A DNA stretch of 64,000 nucleotides from Polaribacter dokdonensis. GTDB lineage: Bacteria > Bacteroidota > Bacteroidia > Flavobacteriales > Flavobacteriaceae. Below, in pieces: positions 51,531 through 61,084 of this stretch. Position 1 is the first letter of the stretch; every line of letters starts with the position of its first letter. Location of the stretch: assembly GCF_024362345.1 (NCBI RefSeq), contig NZ_CP101505.1, positions 516,001 through 580,000 of the forward strand, written 5' to 3'. Under the pieces are notes generated by a model. The model was given only the letters and a program-made list of their open reading frames with translations. It did not search any database and was not told the DNA's origin. Made by a program: the position numbers and the translations under genes.

Positions 51531-52696
51531 ATAGAAACTTCGTTCTTTTTCAATTTTCTAGAGCCCTCATACAACTCGTACTTTACAAACTTACAATCTA
51601 AATCACCGTTTTTAAGCGCTATTCTTTTAGATGTGCGTAAACCCACAGATTTTAAAGCATCTATATCTGAAGTAATTAACCAAGCTGTAGAGCCAGGATA
51701 ATTATGTTTTAAGGTATCTCCTATCTTTTTGTAAAATTCGTTGGTATCTATATTTAAACGTTCTCCATAAGGTGGATTGAATAAAATAGTTGTGTTTCCA
51801 AAAACTTCTTTGGTTGAGTTGAAAAAGTTAACATGATGCACACCTATAAACTCTTCTAAATTAGCAGAAATTACATTGGCTTTCGCTTTTTGAACTGCAG
51901 AAGGAGCTTTATCAAAACCCATAATTTTGAAATGAGAAGATCGAATCTTCTTTAATAAAGCATCTTGAATGGTAAAATATAGATCCTCATCATAATCTTT
52001 CCAATTCTCAAAAGCAAAGAGTTTTCTATTAATATTAGCAGGAATATTATTTGCAATCATTGCTGCTTCAATTAAGATTGTTCCAGAACCACACATTGGG
52101 TCTATAAAGTTTTCATCACCTGTATAACCAGATAACAAAACCATACCTGCAGCCAAAACTTCATTAATAGGTGCAATATTGGTTGCTGTTCTATACCCTC
52201 TTTTATGTAGAGAATCTCCTGAAGAATCTAAAGAAACTGTTAACCAATCTTTCTGTATATGTATATGAATTTTTACATCTGGATACTTTAAATCTACATT
52301 AGGTCTTTTATGATATTTGTGTCTAAAATAATCTGCAATTGCATCTTTAGATTTTAAAGAAATGTAATGTGAATTAGAAGTAAAATTCTTAGAGTTTACA
52401 ACTGCTCCAATAGCAAAAGTACCTTCTGCATCTAAATAATTCTCCCATTTTATTTTTTGAATAGACTCATACAAATCTTCTTCATCGTAAATTTTACAAG
52501 TTTTAATAGGTTTTAAAATTCTAACAGCCGTTCTTAAAGCAATATTGGCTTTATACATAAAACCTTTATCACCTCTAAAAGAAACGCTTCTTACAGCTTC
52601 TTTAATATCTTGTGCTCCTAATTTTTTAAGTTCTTCTGCCAAAACACTTTCTAAACCAAAAAGTGTAGTTGCTGTCATTTTAAAATCTCTATCCAT
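51527..52696 (-). CDS. RNA methyltransferase with THUMP domain (RlmL-like N-domain type)
   Basis: This SAM-dependent enzyme has an N-terminal THUMP-like domain (about residues 40-150, AVRILKPIKTC to DLKYPDVKIHIHIQKD) and a Rossmann methyltransferase domain (FIDPMCGSGTILIEAAMIA, GFDKAPSAVQKAKANV) with the N6-adenine/G-specific motif LFNPPYGERL. I chose the ATG at 52696 (389 residues, MDRDFKMTATTLFG); an upstream TTG and ATG would extend it. Related enzymes methylate guanosine in 23S rRNA; the exact site is not known. The 3' end overlaps the paralogous hydrolase gene. Confidence 0.88.
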   Translation of the reverse strand: MDRDFKMTATTLFGLESVLAEELKKLGAQDIKEAVRSVSFRGDKGFMYKANIALRTAVRILKPIKTCKIYDEEDLYESIQKIKWENYLDAEGTFAIGAVVNSKNFTSNSHYISLKSKDAIADYFRHKYHKRPNVDLKYPDVKIHIHIQKDWLTVSLDSSGDSLHKRGYRTATNIAPINEVLAAGMVLLSGYTGDENFIDPMCGSGTILIEAAMIANNIPANINRKLFAFENWKDYDEDLYFTIQDALLKKIRSSHFKIMGFDKAPSAVQKAKANVISANLEEFIGVHHVNFFNSTKEVFGNTTILFNPPYGERLNIDTNEFYKKIGDTLKHNYPGSTAWLITSDIDALKSVGLRTSKRIALKNGDLDCKFVKYELYEGSRKLKKNEVSI

Positions 52697-52764
52697 ACCC
52701 ATAATTATAGACTGCAAAAATACATTTTCTTAGAGTATATATGAGATTTTCTGAATTTCATTTT

Positions 52765-52791
52765 TTGAAACGTAAGATTTAACTACTTTTG
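52765..52791 (+). promoter_or_regulatory. Complete promoter of the SAM methyltransferase gene
   Basis: TTG (52765-52767) and TACTTTTG (52784-52791) are 16 bases apart, a full match to the Bacteroidota pattern, and the ATG follows 17 bases later. Confidence 0.65.
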
Positions 52792-52807
52792 TTGACTTAG
52801 TTTACTT

Positions 52808-53533
52808 ATGGAAACAAAAGAGTGGTTTACAGAATGGTTTAATACACCTTATTATCATATTCTATATAAGGATAGAAATGATGCTGATGCACAGTTATTT
52901 ATGAAAAACATAACTGAATTTTTAGCATTACCTAAAACTACTCATATACTAGATTTACCTTGTGGAAAAGGTCGTCATTCAGTTTACCTAAATTCTTTAG
53001 GATACAAAGTTACTGGTGGTGATTTAGCCGAAAACAGCATTTCAATCGCAAAAAAGTTCGAGAATGATACTTTAAAATTTAAAGTTCATGATATGCGAAA
53101 GCCTTTTAATAATTCATACGATGCTATTTTTAATTTATTCACCAGTTTTGGATATTTTGAGGAGGATAAAGAGGATGTTTTGATATTACAAAACATAAAA
53201 AATGGATTAAACAAAGATGGTTATTTCGTTTTTGATTTTTTAAATGTAGAGTTAGTTAAGCGCAATTTAGTAGCTAAAGAAACCAAGGTCGTAGAAGATA
53301 TTACCTTTTATATTACAAGAGAAATTAAAGATGGTTTTATTATTAAAAACATCAATTTCTTTGCTGATAATGAAAATAGAAGTTATACAGAAAGAGTAAA
53401 ATATATAGATGAACGTAAATTAAAGAGTTATTTTGAAAAAGTTGGTTTCAGTATAGAAAACATCTTTGGAGATTATCATTTAAATTCTTTCAATTCTAAA
53501 ATATCTAATCGTTTAATAGTTGTAGCAAAGTGA
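52808..53533 (+). CDS. Class I SAM-dependent methyltransferase
   Basis: This 241-residue methyltransferase has SAM motif I LDLPCGKGRHSVYLNSLGYKVTGGD (about residues 45-68), then a motif near FNLFTSFGYFEED and FVFDFLNVELV. It is short, has no fused domain and belongs to the Methyltransf_25-like group whose substrates are varied small molecules. A promoter lies just upstream. It ends with TGA inside the GTG start of the ZIP transporter gene (GTGA), so the two are co-translated. The substrate is not predictable. Confidence 0.87.
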   Translation: METKEWFTEWFNTPYYHILYKDRNDADAQLFMKNITEFLALPKTTHILDLPCGKGRHSVYLNSLGYKVTGGDLAENSISIAKKFENDTLKFKVHDMRKPFNNSYDAIFNLFTSFGYFEEDKEDVLILQNIKNGLNKDGYFVFDFLNVELVKRNLVAKETKVVEDITFYITREIKDGFIIKNINFFADNENRSYTERVKYIDERKLKSYFEKVGFSIENIFGDYHLNSFNSKISNRLIVVAK

Positions 53534-54207
53534 ATTATTTTCTTCTAATCATACCTGTTTTATTTGGTGCTTTGTTAGTTCTGTATAAGAAACCTAATAA
53601 GAATATTGTAAGGTTGTTACTGGCCTTTAGTGGTTCTTATTTACTTTCTGTAACAATTTTACACTTATTGCCAGACGTTTACACCATTACTTCTAGTGAT
53701 AATTTAATTGGGATTTTAATTTTAATTGGTATAATCCTGCAATCTGTTTTAGAGTCTTTTTCTAAGGGAGCAGAACATGGTCATATTCATATTCATTCAG
53801 ATAGTAAAAAGTTTCCTACCTTATTATTTGTTAGTCTTTGTATTCATGCATTTTCTGAAGGTTTACCAATTCATAATGCAGATGAAAATTTATTGTGGGC
53901 AATTATTGTGCATAAAATTCCGATTGCAATTGTATTAACTACTTTTCTGTTGCACGCAAAATATAGTAAGAAAACGGTTTTTACGTTCTTATTTTTATTT
54001 GGTTTAATGAGCCCTTTAGGATTGCTGTTAGGAGACAAGGTTGGTTTGTTACAAACCTATAATACAGAAATAACAGCTGTAATAATTGGAGTTTTCTTGC
54101 ACATATCAACTATTATTTTATTTGAAAGTACAGAAAATCATAAGTTTAATTTTCAGAAGTTTTTAGCTATTCTTTTAGGAATTGTGCTAACATTAATTAC
54201 GTTATAG
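53530..54207 (+). CDS. ZIP-family metal transporter
   Basis: This 225-residue membrane protein begins with GTG, overlapping the methyltransferase stop by 4 bp. It has about seven helices. The metal-path His/Glu motif is in CIHAFSEGLPIHN (about residue 107) and a second in IIVHKIPIA, and a His-rich loop (EHGHIHIHSD) precedes the first of these, as in ZIP proteins that move zinc or iron into the cytoplasm. The family is certain; the metal and direction are inferred. The stop is 28 bp from the convergent recQ stop with no clear terminator between. Confidence 0.87.
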   Translation: MNYFLLIIPVLFGALLVLYKKPNKNIVRLLLAFSGSYLLSVTILHLLPDVYTITSSDNLIGILILIGIILQSVLESFSKGAEHGHIHIHSDSKKFPTLLFVSLCIHAFSEGLPIHNADENLLWAIIVHKIPIAIVLTTFLLHAKYSKKTVFTFLFLFGLMSPLGLLLGDKVGLLQTYNTEITAVIIGVFLHISTIILFESTENHKFNFQKFLAILLGIVLTLITL

Positions 54208-54234
54208 TTTTAAATAACATGGTGTTTATGAAAC

Positions 54235-56418
54235 CTAATTCGCAACTTCGTTTATAAATTTAATACGCATTAATCGTAGTTCATCCTCATCATAATCACC
54301 ATCAAATTCATCTAATGCTTCTTGAATTTTATCAGTTTCAGCTTCCATAAAATAATCATGAATTTCTTCTTGCTGATCTTCATCTAACAAATCATCTAAG
54401 GCATAATTAATGTCTAATTTAGTTCCAGAAAAAATAATTCTTTCCATCTCTTTTATCAGCTCATTAATTTCTAGTCCTTTTGATTTTGCAATGTCATCTA
54501 AAGGTAATTTTCTATCTGTATTCTGAATGATATATAGTTTTAAACCAGAATTAACACCTGTACTCTTTACAATTAAATCATCAGGTCTTAAAACATCATT
54601 TTCTTCTACGTAAGTTTCTATTAATTTTACAAAATCTTTACCAAACTTTCTTGCTTTACCTTCACCTACTCCATGCACTTTAGATAATTCATCTAAATTA
54701 ACAGGATACTTTAAAGCCATATCATCTAAAGATGGATCTTGGAAAACTGCAAAAGGAGGCACTCCTTGTTTCATAGCCACTTTTTTACGCAAGTCTCTAA
54801 GTAGTTTTACCAATTTTTCATCTGTAACTCCACCTAATGATTTTGCGTTGGTAATAATTGCATTATCATTTTCTTCATTATAAGCATGATCTTCAGTCAT
54901 CATAAATGAAGTTGGATTCTCTAAATAACGTTCACCCTCTTTTGTGATTTTAATTACTCCATATTGCTCAATTTCTTTCTTGATATAATTCACCACCAAG
55001 ATCTGACGAATCAAAGCCATCCAATAAGCAGCAGTTTTACTTTTACCAATTCCGAAAAATGGTTGTAAATGTGTTTTGTGTGAGGTAAGCAATGCGTTTT
55101 CTTTACCAACAATTGTATTTACAACTTCTTTAGATTTATACTTTTGTAAGGTGTTTTTAATTACGTTCAATAAGATAACTACATCTTCTTTGGCTTCATG
55201 CTTTTTCTTAGGATTTCTAGAATTATCATCCATATCAGCACCTTCTCCATTTACTTCATCAAAATCTTCTCCAAAATAGTGCAGTAAATATTTACGCCTA
55301 TTCATAGAAGTTTCTGCATAACCAACTACTTCTTGCAGCAATGCATGACCAATTTCTTGCTCTGCTACTGGTTTACTAGCCATAAACTTTTCTAATTTCT
55401 CAATGTCTTTATAGGCATAGAATGCTAAACAATATCCTTCTCCATCATCTCTACCTGCTCTACCAGTTTCTTGATAATAACTTTCTAAACTTTTTGGTAT
55501 ATCATGATGAATTACATAACGTACATCTGGTTTATCTATTCCCATTCCAAATGCAATTGTAGCAACAACAACATCACAATCTTCCATTAAGAACATGTCT
55601 TGATGCTTCACCCTTGTTTTAGCATCTAAACCTGCATGATAAGGAACTGCTTTAATACCATTTACTTGCAGAATTTGGGCAATTTCCTCAACCTTCTTTC
55701 TACTTAAGCAATAAATAATTCCAGATTTACCTTCTCTTTGTTTAACAAATCGAATAATATCTTTTTCTACTTCTTTAGTTTTAGGTCTTACCTCATAAAA
55801 TAAATTCGGTCTATTAAAAGATGCTTTGAATCTATTGGCATCTGTAATTCCTAACGTTTTTAAAATATCTTCTTGAACCTTTTCTGTAGCAGTTGCTGTT
55901 AAACAAATTACAGGTACATTATCAATTGCTTTAATAATGTGTTTTAGATTTCTGTATTCAGGTCTAAAATCGTGACCCCATTCAGAAATACAATGAGCTT
56001 CATCAATGGCTACAAAAGAAATAGTTTGAGTTCTTAAAAAGGTAACGTATTCTTCTTTAATTAATGATTCTGGAGCTACGTATAAAAGTTTTGTAATTCC
56101 GTTTGCAATATCAGCTTTAACTTGGGCAACTTCGGTTTTATTCAAAGATGAATTTAAAACATGAGCAACTCCATGCTCTTCAGAAATACCTCTAATAGCA
56201 TCTACTTGATTTTTCATTAAAGCAATTAATGGAGATACCACAATTGCAGTTCCTTCCTTCATCAAAGCAGGTAATTGGTAACACAAAGATTTACCACCAC
56301 CTGTAGGCATTATAACAAACGTATTATTGTTTTCTACAATACTTTTTATAACCTGTTCTTGTAATCCTTTAAATTTATTAAATCCAAAAAACTTTTTTAG
56401 AGGACCATGTAAATCCAT
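54235..56418 (-). CDS. recQ: ATP-dependent DNA helicase RecQ
   Basis: RecQ unwinds DNA in recombination and repair. The 727-residue protein has Walker A MPTGGGKSLCY, the DEAH box AIDEAHCISEWGHDFRPEY, motif VI QETGRAGRDDGEGYCLAFY, an RQC region, and an HRDC domain (about 535-620, LDDMALKYPVNLDELSKVHGVGEGKARKFGKDF). An acidic C-terminal region follows (DYDEDELRLMRIKF). The length is longer than E. coli RecQ because of this tail. It diverges from kdsD with 136 bp between them. Confidence 0.95.
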   Translation of the reverse strand: MDLHGPLKKFFGFNKFKGLQEQVIKSIVENNNTFVIMPTGGGKSLCYQLPALMKEGTAIVVSPLIALMKNQVDAIRGISEEHGVAHVLNSSLNKTEVAQVKADIANGITKLLYVAPESLIKEEYVTFLRTQTISFVAIDEAHCISEWGHDFRPEYRNLKHIIKAIDNVPVICLTATATEKVQEDILKTLGITDANRFKASFNRPNLFYEVRPKTKEVEKDIIRFVKQREGKSGIIYCLSRKKVEEIAQILQVNGIKAVPYHAGLDAKTRVKHQDMFLMEDCDVVVATIAFGMGIDKPDVRYVIHHDIPKSLESYYQETGRAGRDDGEGYCLAFYAYKDIEKLEKFMASKPVAEQEIGHALLQEVVGYAETSMNRRKYLLHYFGEDFDEVNGEGADMDDNSRNPKKKHEAKEDVVILLNVIKNTLQKYKSKEVVNTIVGKENALLTSHKTHLQPFFGIGKSKTAAYWMALIRQILVVNYIKKEIEQYGVIKITKEGERYLENPTSFMMTEDHAYNEENDNAIITNAKSLGGVTDEKLVKLLRDLRKKVAMKQGVPPFAVFQDPSLDDMALKYPVNLDELSKVHGVGEGKARKFGKDFVKLIETYVEENDVLRPDDLIVKSTGVNSGLKLYIIQNTDRKLPLDDIAKSKGLEINELIKEMERIIFSGTKLDINYALDDLLDEDQQEEIHDYFMEAETDKIQEALDEFDGDYDEDELRLMRIKFINEVAN

Positions 56419-56554
56419 ATAAATATTTATTTGATTGAAAAGAAAATAGAAACCACAAACTATATAGTTTGATGAAAGCTAATTTTATAGTAAATTTGCC
56501 TGTTTCGTATACCTAAAGATATAACTTTTTTTTATTCTGAAAAAAATATAAAAC

Positions 56555-57523
56555 TTGAAAGATAAATCAACAATTATTGCCAATGCTAAACAGACAATTT
56601 TAGCAGAAAGTAAAGCTATTTCACAAATGGCAGAACTAGTAGATATTAACTTTGAGAATGCAATTAATTGCATTTATAATTCAAAAGGAAGAGTTATAAT
56701 TACTGGTATTGGAAAGAGCGCGAATATTGCTACAAAAATAGTAGCAACTTTTAATTCTACAGGAACACCAGCTGTTTTTATGCACGCTGCAGATGCTATA
56801 CATGGCGATTTAGGTAATGTATTGGAAGATGATGTGGTTATTTGCATTTCTAAAAGTGGAAATACGCCAGAAATTAAAGTATTACTTCCATTAATTAAAA
56901 ATTATGGGAACAAGGTTATTGCTATTACAGGAAATGTAGATTCTTTCTTAGGTACTAATGCAGACTTTGTATTAAATACGTACGTTGAAAAAGAGGCTTG
57001 CCCTAATAACTTGGCTCCAACAACAAGTACTACAGCACAATTAGTTATGGGTGATGCTCTTGCAGTTTGTCTGCTAGATTTAAAAGGATTTACAAGTAAG
57101 GACTTTGCCAAATATCATCCAGGAGGCGCTTTAGGTAAAAGATTGTACTTACGTGTTTCTGATTTAATTAAGAATAACGAGTTGCCTAAAGTGGATAAAA
57201 ATGATTCAATTGCTAAAGTAATTGTTGAAATATCAGAAAAAAGACTTGGAGTTACTGCTGTTATTCAAAATGATACAATTGTTGGAATTATAACTGATGG
57301 AGACATTAGAAGAATGCTAACAAAAACTACTCAAATAGAAAATTTTACAGCTAAAGATATTATGGGTAAAAACCCAAAAACTATTCATTCTGATGCAATG
57401 GCTATTGAAGCTTTAGAGGCTTTAGAAAATGATAGTATCACACAAATTTTAGCTGTAGATGATAACAATAATTACGCAGGTGTTGTACATTTGCATGATT
57501 TAATAAAAGAAGGAATCTTTTAA
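56555..57523 (+). CDS. kdsD: Arabinose-5-phosphate isomerase (KdsD/KpsF type)
   Basis: This enzyme turns ribulose-5-phosphate into arabinose-5-phosphate for Kdo, the core sugar of LPS. The 322-residue protein starts with TTG. An SIS domain (about residues 35-190; GIGKSANIATKIVATFNSTGT, HGDLGNV, ISKSGNTPE) carries the active site, and two CBS domains follow (about 200-322; TDGDIRRML). The stop and the tatC start overlap as TAATG, so the genes are coupled. It belongs functionally with the lpx genes of the same window and with lptB downstream. Confidence 0.93.
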   Translation: MKDKSTIIANAKQTILAESKAISQMAELVDINFENAINCIYNSKGRVIITGIGKSANIATKIVATFNSTGTPAVFMHAADAIHGDLGNVLEDDVVICISKSGNTPEIKVLLPLIKNYGNKVIAITGNVDSFLGTNADFVLNTYVEKEACPNNLAPTTSTTAQLVMGDALAVCLLDLKGFTSKDFAKYHPGGALGKRLYLRVSDLIKNNELPKVDKNDSIAKVIVEISEKRLGVTAVIQNDTIVGIITDGDIRRMLTKTTQIENFTAKDIMGKNPKTIHSDAMAIEALEALENDSITQILAVDDNNNYAGVVHLHDLIKEGIF

Positions 57524-58344
57524 TGGCTGCAGAACAAAAAGAAATGTCTTTTTTAGGACATTTAGAAGAATTAAGATGGCATTTGGTAAGAAGTGCTGCT
57601 GCAATATTTTTGCTGGCAATTGTTTTCTTTGTATTTGCGAAGCAAGTTTACACCCATTTCCTTTTAGCACATCTTCAGCCAGACTTTATCACTTATCAAT
57701 TATTTTGTGATTTTTTTGATCTTTTTGGGATGGATAGTGCTTTTTGTAGCATCAACTTTGGAGAGAAAAAATTACAAAGTATAAAAGTAACATCGCAACT
57801 AATGAATTCTATTTGGTCTTCATTAATATTGGGTGTTATAGTAGCTTTTCCATATATCTTATGGGAAATTTGGCGATTTATTTCTCCAGGATTAACAGAA
57901 AGAGAAATTAAAAAATCTAGAGGGTTTATTTTAATTGCCTCGTTTCTATTTTTTATAGGTGTGTTTTTTAGCTTCTATGTAATTGCACCAATATCAATTC
58001 AATTTTTATATAATTATCAAATTACAGAGGCTATAGAAAATAGTTTCACTTTAGAATCTCATATAGGATTAGTAACCAACATGTTATTAGGAGTATCTGT
58101 TTTATTTGAATTGCCTGTTTTAATTTATTTCTTAACCAAAATTGGTTTAATTACGCCAGCATTTTTAAGAAAATATAGAAAGCATGCATTAGTAGTGGTA
58201 CTTATATTAGCTGCCATTATTACTCCTCCAGATGTTGCAAGTCAGGTAATTGTAGCAATACCAATTTTAATTTTATACGAAATAAGTATAAGAGTTTCAG
58301 CAAGAGTTATAAAAAATCAAGAAAAGAATGCCAACAAAAGTTAA
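57523..58344 (+). CDS. tatC: Twin-arginine translocase subunit TatC
   Basis: TatC recognises twin-arginine signals and moves folded proteins across the inner membrane. The 273-residue protein begins MSFLGHLEELRWHLVRSAAAI, the conserved N-terminal motif, and has the typical six helices with an added loop near residues 45-75. The Glu/Pro-rich motif LWEIWRFISPGLTERE lies at about 112-127. TatA/B genes are not in the window. The stop overlaps the CMD gene start by 17 bp. Confidence 0.94.
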   Translation: MAAEQKEMSFLGHLEELRWHLVRSAAAIFLLAIVFFVFAKQVYTHFLLAHLQPDFITYQLFCDFFDLFGMDSAFCSINFGEKKLQSIKVTSQLMNSIWSSLILGVIVAFPYILWEIWRFISPGLTEREIKKSRGFILIASFLFFIGVFFSFYVIAPISIQFLYNYQITEAIENSFTLESHIGLVTNMLLGVSVLFELPVLIYFLTKIGLITPAFLRKYRKHALVVVLILAAIITPPDVASQVIVAIPILILYEISIRVSARVIKNQEKNANKS

Positions 58345-58672
58345 GGAATTTAATGATTATCGTCAGAAGATGAACGATAAAATTTTAGCCTCAGATAATA
58401 AAGTTATAAAACGAATTTTTAACCTAGACACTAATGCCTTTAAGGAAGGTCATTTACCTGTTAAAACCAAAGAATTACTAGGTTTAGTGGCTTCTATGGT
58501 TTTAAGATGTGATGATTGTGTACAGTATCATTTAGAAGCTTCTATGAAAAATGGAGTAACTAAAGAAGAAGTTATGGAAACTTTATCTATAGCTAACCTT
58601 ATTGGAGGTACTATTGTAATTCCTCATTTAAGAAGAGCTGTAGAATATTGGGAAGCTTTAGAAAATGAATAA
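58328..58672 (+). CDS. Carboxymuconolactone decarboxylase (AhpD-like) family protein
   Basis: This 114-residue helical protein has the conserved Cys pair and His of the family, CDDCVQYHLEASMKNG (about residues 60-75), and the preceding VKTKELLGLVASMVLRC. Such small proteins either act in thiol redox/peroxidase chemistry like AhpD or decarboxylate; the CxxC...H set here favours the former. Its first 17 bases overlap the end of tatC. It may be co-transcribed with kdsD-tatC, ahead of lptB. The physiological partner is not known. Confidence 0.87.
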   Translation: MPTKVKEFNDYRQKMNDKILASDNKVIKRIFNLDTNAFKEGHLPVKTKELLGLVASMVLRCDDCVQYHLEASMKNGVTKEEVMETLSIANLIGGTIVIPHLRRAVEYWEALENE

Positions 58673-58771
58673 ATCATTTTAATGAAGGGTAATGTTTAAG
58701 ATTCTGTTAAGAGGATTTTGTTTTAGATTACCTATTTTTACCTAGTACTCAAAAAAGATTGATTCAATTCT

Positions 58772-59515
58772 ATGATATTAAGAGCAGATAATATTCAAAA
58801 ACTTTATGGAAGCAGAAAGGTTGTTAAAGGCATTTCTCTAGAAGTTCAGCAAGGTGAAATTATTGGTTTACTTGGACCTAATGGTGCTGGTAAAACAACT
58901 TCATTTTATATGATAGTTGGAATGATAAAACCAAACTCTGGTCAAATATTTTTGAATGATTTAGAGATAACCAAAGACCCAATGTACAAACGTGCACAAA
59001 AAGGAATTGGTTATTTAGCTCAAGAAGCCTCTGTCTTTAGAAAATTATCTGTAGAAGATAATATTATGTCTGTACTTCAATTTACTGATCTTTCTAAAAA
59101 AGAGCAGAAAATGAAATTAGAATCTTTAATAGATGAATTTAATATTGGTCATGTTCGTAAAAACAGAGGTGATTTATTGTCTGGAGGTGAACGTAGAAGA
59201 ACAGAAATTGCACGTTGTTTAGCTTCTGATCCTAAATTTATTCTATTAGATGAACCTTTTGCAGGTGTAGATCCAATTGCTGTAGAAGACATACAGAGCA
59301 TTGTTGCTCAATTAAAGAATAAGAATATTGGTATTCTTATAACAGATCATGATGTACAAGCAACATTAGCCATTACAGATAAGACTTATTTAATGTATAA
59401 TGGTAGTATTTTAAAAGAAGGAACTCCTGAAGAATTAGCTGCAGATGAAATGGTTAGAAAGGTTTATTTAGGAAAAGATTTTGAATTGAAAAAGAAGCGA
59501 GTTTTTAGTTCTTAA
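58772..59515 (+). CDS. lptB: LPS export ABC transporter ATPase
   Basis: LptB powers extraction of LPS from the inner membrane for transport to the surface. The 247-residue ATPase has Walker A GPNGAGKTTSF, the Q-loop in LAQEASVFRKLSVEDN, signature LSGGERRRTEIAR, Walker B FILLDEPFAGVDP, and the switch His in LITDHD. YLAQEASVFRKL and RRRTEIARCLA are LptB-specific. It lies 99 bp downstream of the CMD gene. The LptFG membrane subunits are not in the window. Its 3' end overlaps the VOC gene by 11 bp. Confidence 0.95.
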   Translation: MILRADNIQKLYGSRKVVKGISLEVQQGEIIGLLGPNGAGKTTSFYMIVGMIKPNSGQIFLNDLEITKDPMYKRAQKGIGYLAQEASVFRKLSVEDNIMSVLQFTDLSKKEQKMKLESLIDEFNIGHVRKNRGDLLSGGERRRTEIARCLASDPKFILLDEPFAGVDPIAVEDIQSIVAQLKNKNIGILITDHDVQATLAITDKTYLMYNGSILKEGTPEELAADEMVRKVYLGKDFELKKKRVFSS

Positions 59516-59864
59516 AATTTCCTATATGCCAAAGAATTCCTGATGGATCATGCAAAAAGAATTCTTTACCCCAATCATTTATTACAATTTCAGAAAGCCT
59601 AACTTTTTTATATTTTTGAGTAAGATTTTTTGATTTTAAATTGTCTAAATAATTTTCTAAATCTTCTACTTCTAAAAATAACATTGAATTATCTACCCAA
59701 TCCTTTACGAATGCCTTTTGCAAATAAAAACCTAGGTCTTCACTAATTGAAAAATAAGTCATTGTATCAGATAATGTTAATTCTTTAAAACCTAAATCTT
59801 TATAGAACTCTAAAGACTCTTTATAATTTTTAGCACCAATAAAAGATCGAACAGATTTAAACAT
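59505..59864 (-). CDS. VOC-family (glyoxalase/dioxygenase fold) protein
   Basis: This 119-residue protein has the paired beta-alpha-beta-beta-beta units of the VOC fold: FIGAKNYKESLEFYKDLGFKE in the first half, and LFLEVEDLENYLDNL then WGKEFFLHDPSGILWHIG in the second. The last segment is close to the bleomycin-resistance/glyoxalase subgroup (DPSGxxW). Candidate metal ligands are His in LHDPSG and Glu in FLEVEDL. The function is unknown. It starts 5 bp after the histidine kinase stop and overlaps lptB at the 3' end. Confidence 0.84.
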   Translation of the reverse strand: MFKSVRSFIGAKNYKESLEFYKDLGFKELTLSDTMTYFSISEDLGFYLQKAFVKDWVDNSMLFLEVEDLENYLDNLKSKNLTQKYKKVRLSEIVINDWGKEFFLHDPSGILWHIGNFKN

Positions 59865-59869
59865 ACTTT

Positions 59870-61084
59870 TTAAGTTGTAATGTCTTTAATCAATATTTTA
59901 AAGTGAAAGCAAATACCTGTATTATTTTCTTTAGGCTCTTCTAAAGAACAAGTACCTCCTAGCCTTTCAATAATAGACTTTACAGTTGTTAAACCAATAC
60001 CTGTACTATTATTTTGCTCATTAGAGAGCGTTTCAAACATATTAAAAACTTTTTCTCTGTACTTTACTGGAATTCCTGGTCCATTATCACAATATATAAA
60101 ATGATAATAATCTGAATCCTTCTTAAGTTCTATTGATAAGGCAACCTTTTCCTTGTCAGAAAATTTAATAGAATTAGATATTAAGTTTTGAAACACCTGC
60201 ATCACCCCTATTTTTGAACTTACAACAGCATCACTTACAAGATTATAAGAGCAAGTCACTAAGTTCTCAAAATCTATATTATTTACAATACTTGCTACAG
60301 TATCTTTAAGGCTGAACTTGCTATAAATAATATTTTCATTATTCACCTTTGTGTAATGTAAAATATCATCTACAAGATTACTCATATAACCCATTCTATT
60401 AGAAATAAGCCCTAAATAATCTTTAGCTTCTTGATTATCAAAAAGTGCAGCATGATCTGTTTTTAAGACATCTACCAAAAAATTCACACCATTTATAGGT
60501 GATTTTAAATCGTGTGTTAATCGATATGCAAAATTGTTAAGTTGCTCGTTTAAACTAGAAACTTCTTTGTTTACCTTTTCTAATTCTCGATTTTTCTTTC
60601 TTAATTCTAGTAAATTAACTACTTGATTGGCAAGCAATTTTAAAGCGTCTTTTTGTTCTTCAGATAATACTTTTGGCTCATTATCTATTACACACAAAGT
60701 ACCTAAAGGATAACCATCTGAAGTGTTTAAAGATGCACCAGCATAAAAAATAACATTCGGATCTCCAGTAGTTAATGGATTATCAAAAAAACGTTCGTCT
60801 TTTGTAGCATCATTTACTATAAACAAATCATTTGGCTCCAAAATACTATGAGCACAAAATGCTAAATCTCTTGGTGTTTGTTTAGCATCTAAACCATGAT
60901 TAGCTTTAAACCATTGCCTATCTTTATCTACTAGAGAAATAAGTGCTATTGGTGTATTACAAATACTAGAAGCTATTTTAGCAATGGCATCATAATCTTC
61001 TTCTGGTAAAGAATCTAAAATTTTATAATTCTGTAAAGATTTCAGTCTTTCAACTTCGTTTTCTGGGGGATTTGCAGTAATCAT
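59870..61084 (-). CDS. GAF-domain soluble sensor histidine kinase
   Basis: This 404-residue kinase has no membrane helix. A GAF domain (about residues 20-160) shows the DKDRQWFKANHGLDAKQTPRDLAFCAHSIL segment typical of one signal-binding GAF subgroup, then a coiled coil, the phospho-His in YRLTHDLKSPINGV (about residue 191), and an HATPase domain with NLISNSIKFS, CDNGPGIP and GIGLTTVKS. It has no receiver partner beside it. It lies between pssA (0 bp gap) and the VOC gene (5 bp gap), all on the minus strand. The signal is unknown. Confidence 0.9.
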   Translation of the reverse strand: MITANPPENEVERLKSLQNYKILDSLPEEDYDAIAKIASSICNTPIALISLVDKDRQWFKANHGLDAKQTPRDLAFCAHSILEPNDLFIVNDATKDERFFDNPLTTGDPNVIFYAGASLNTSDGYPLGTLCVIDNEPKVLSEEQKDALKLLANQVVNLLELRKKNRELEKVNKEVSSLNEQLNNFAYRLTHDLKSPINGVNFLVDVLKTDHAALFDNQEAKDYLGLISNRMGYMSNLVDDILHYTKVNNENIIYSKFSLKDTVASIVNNIDFENLVTCSYNLVSDAVVSSKIGVMQVFQNLISNSIKFSDKEKVALSIELKKDSDYYHFIYCDNGPGIPVKYREKVFNMFETLSNEQNNSTGIGLTTVKSIIERLGGTCSLEEPKENNTGICFHFKILIKDITT

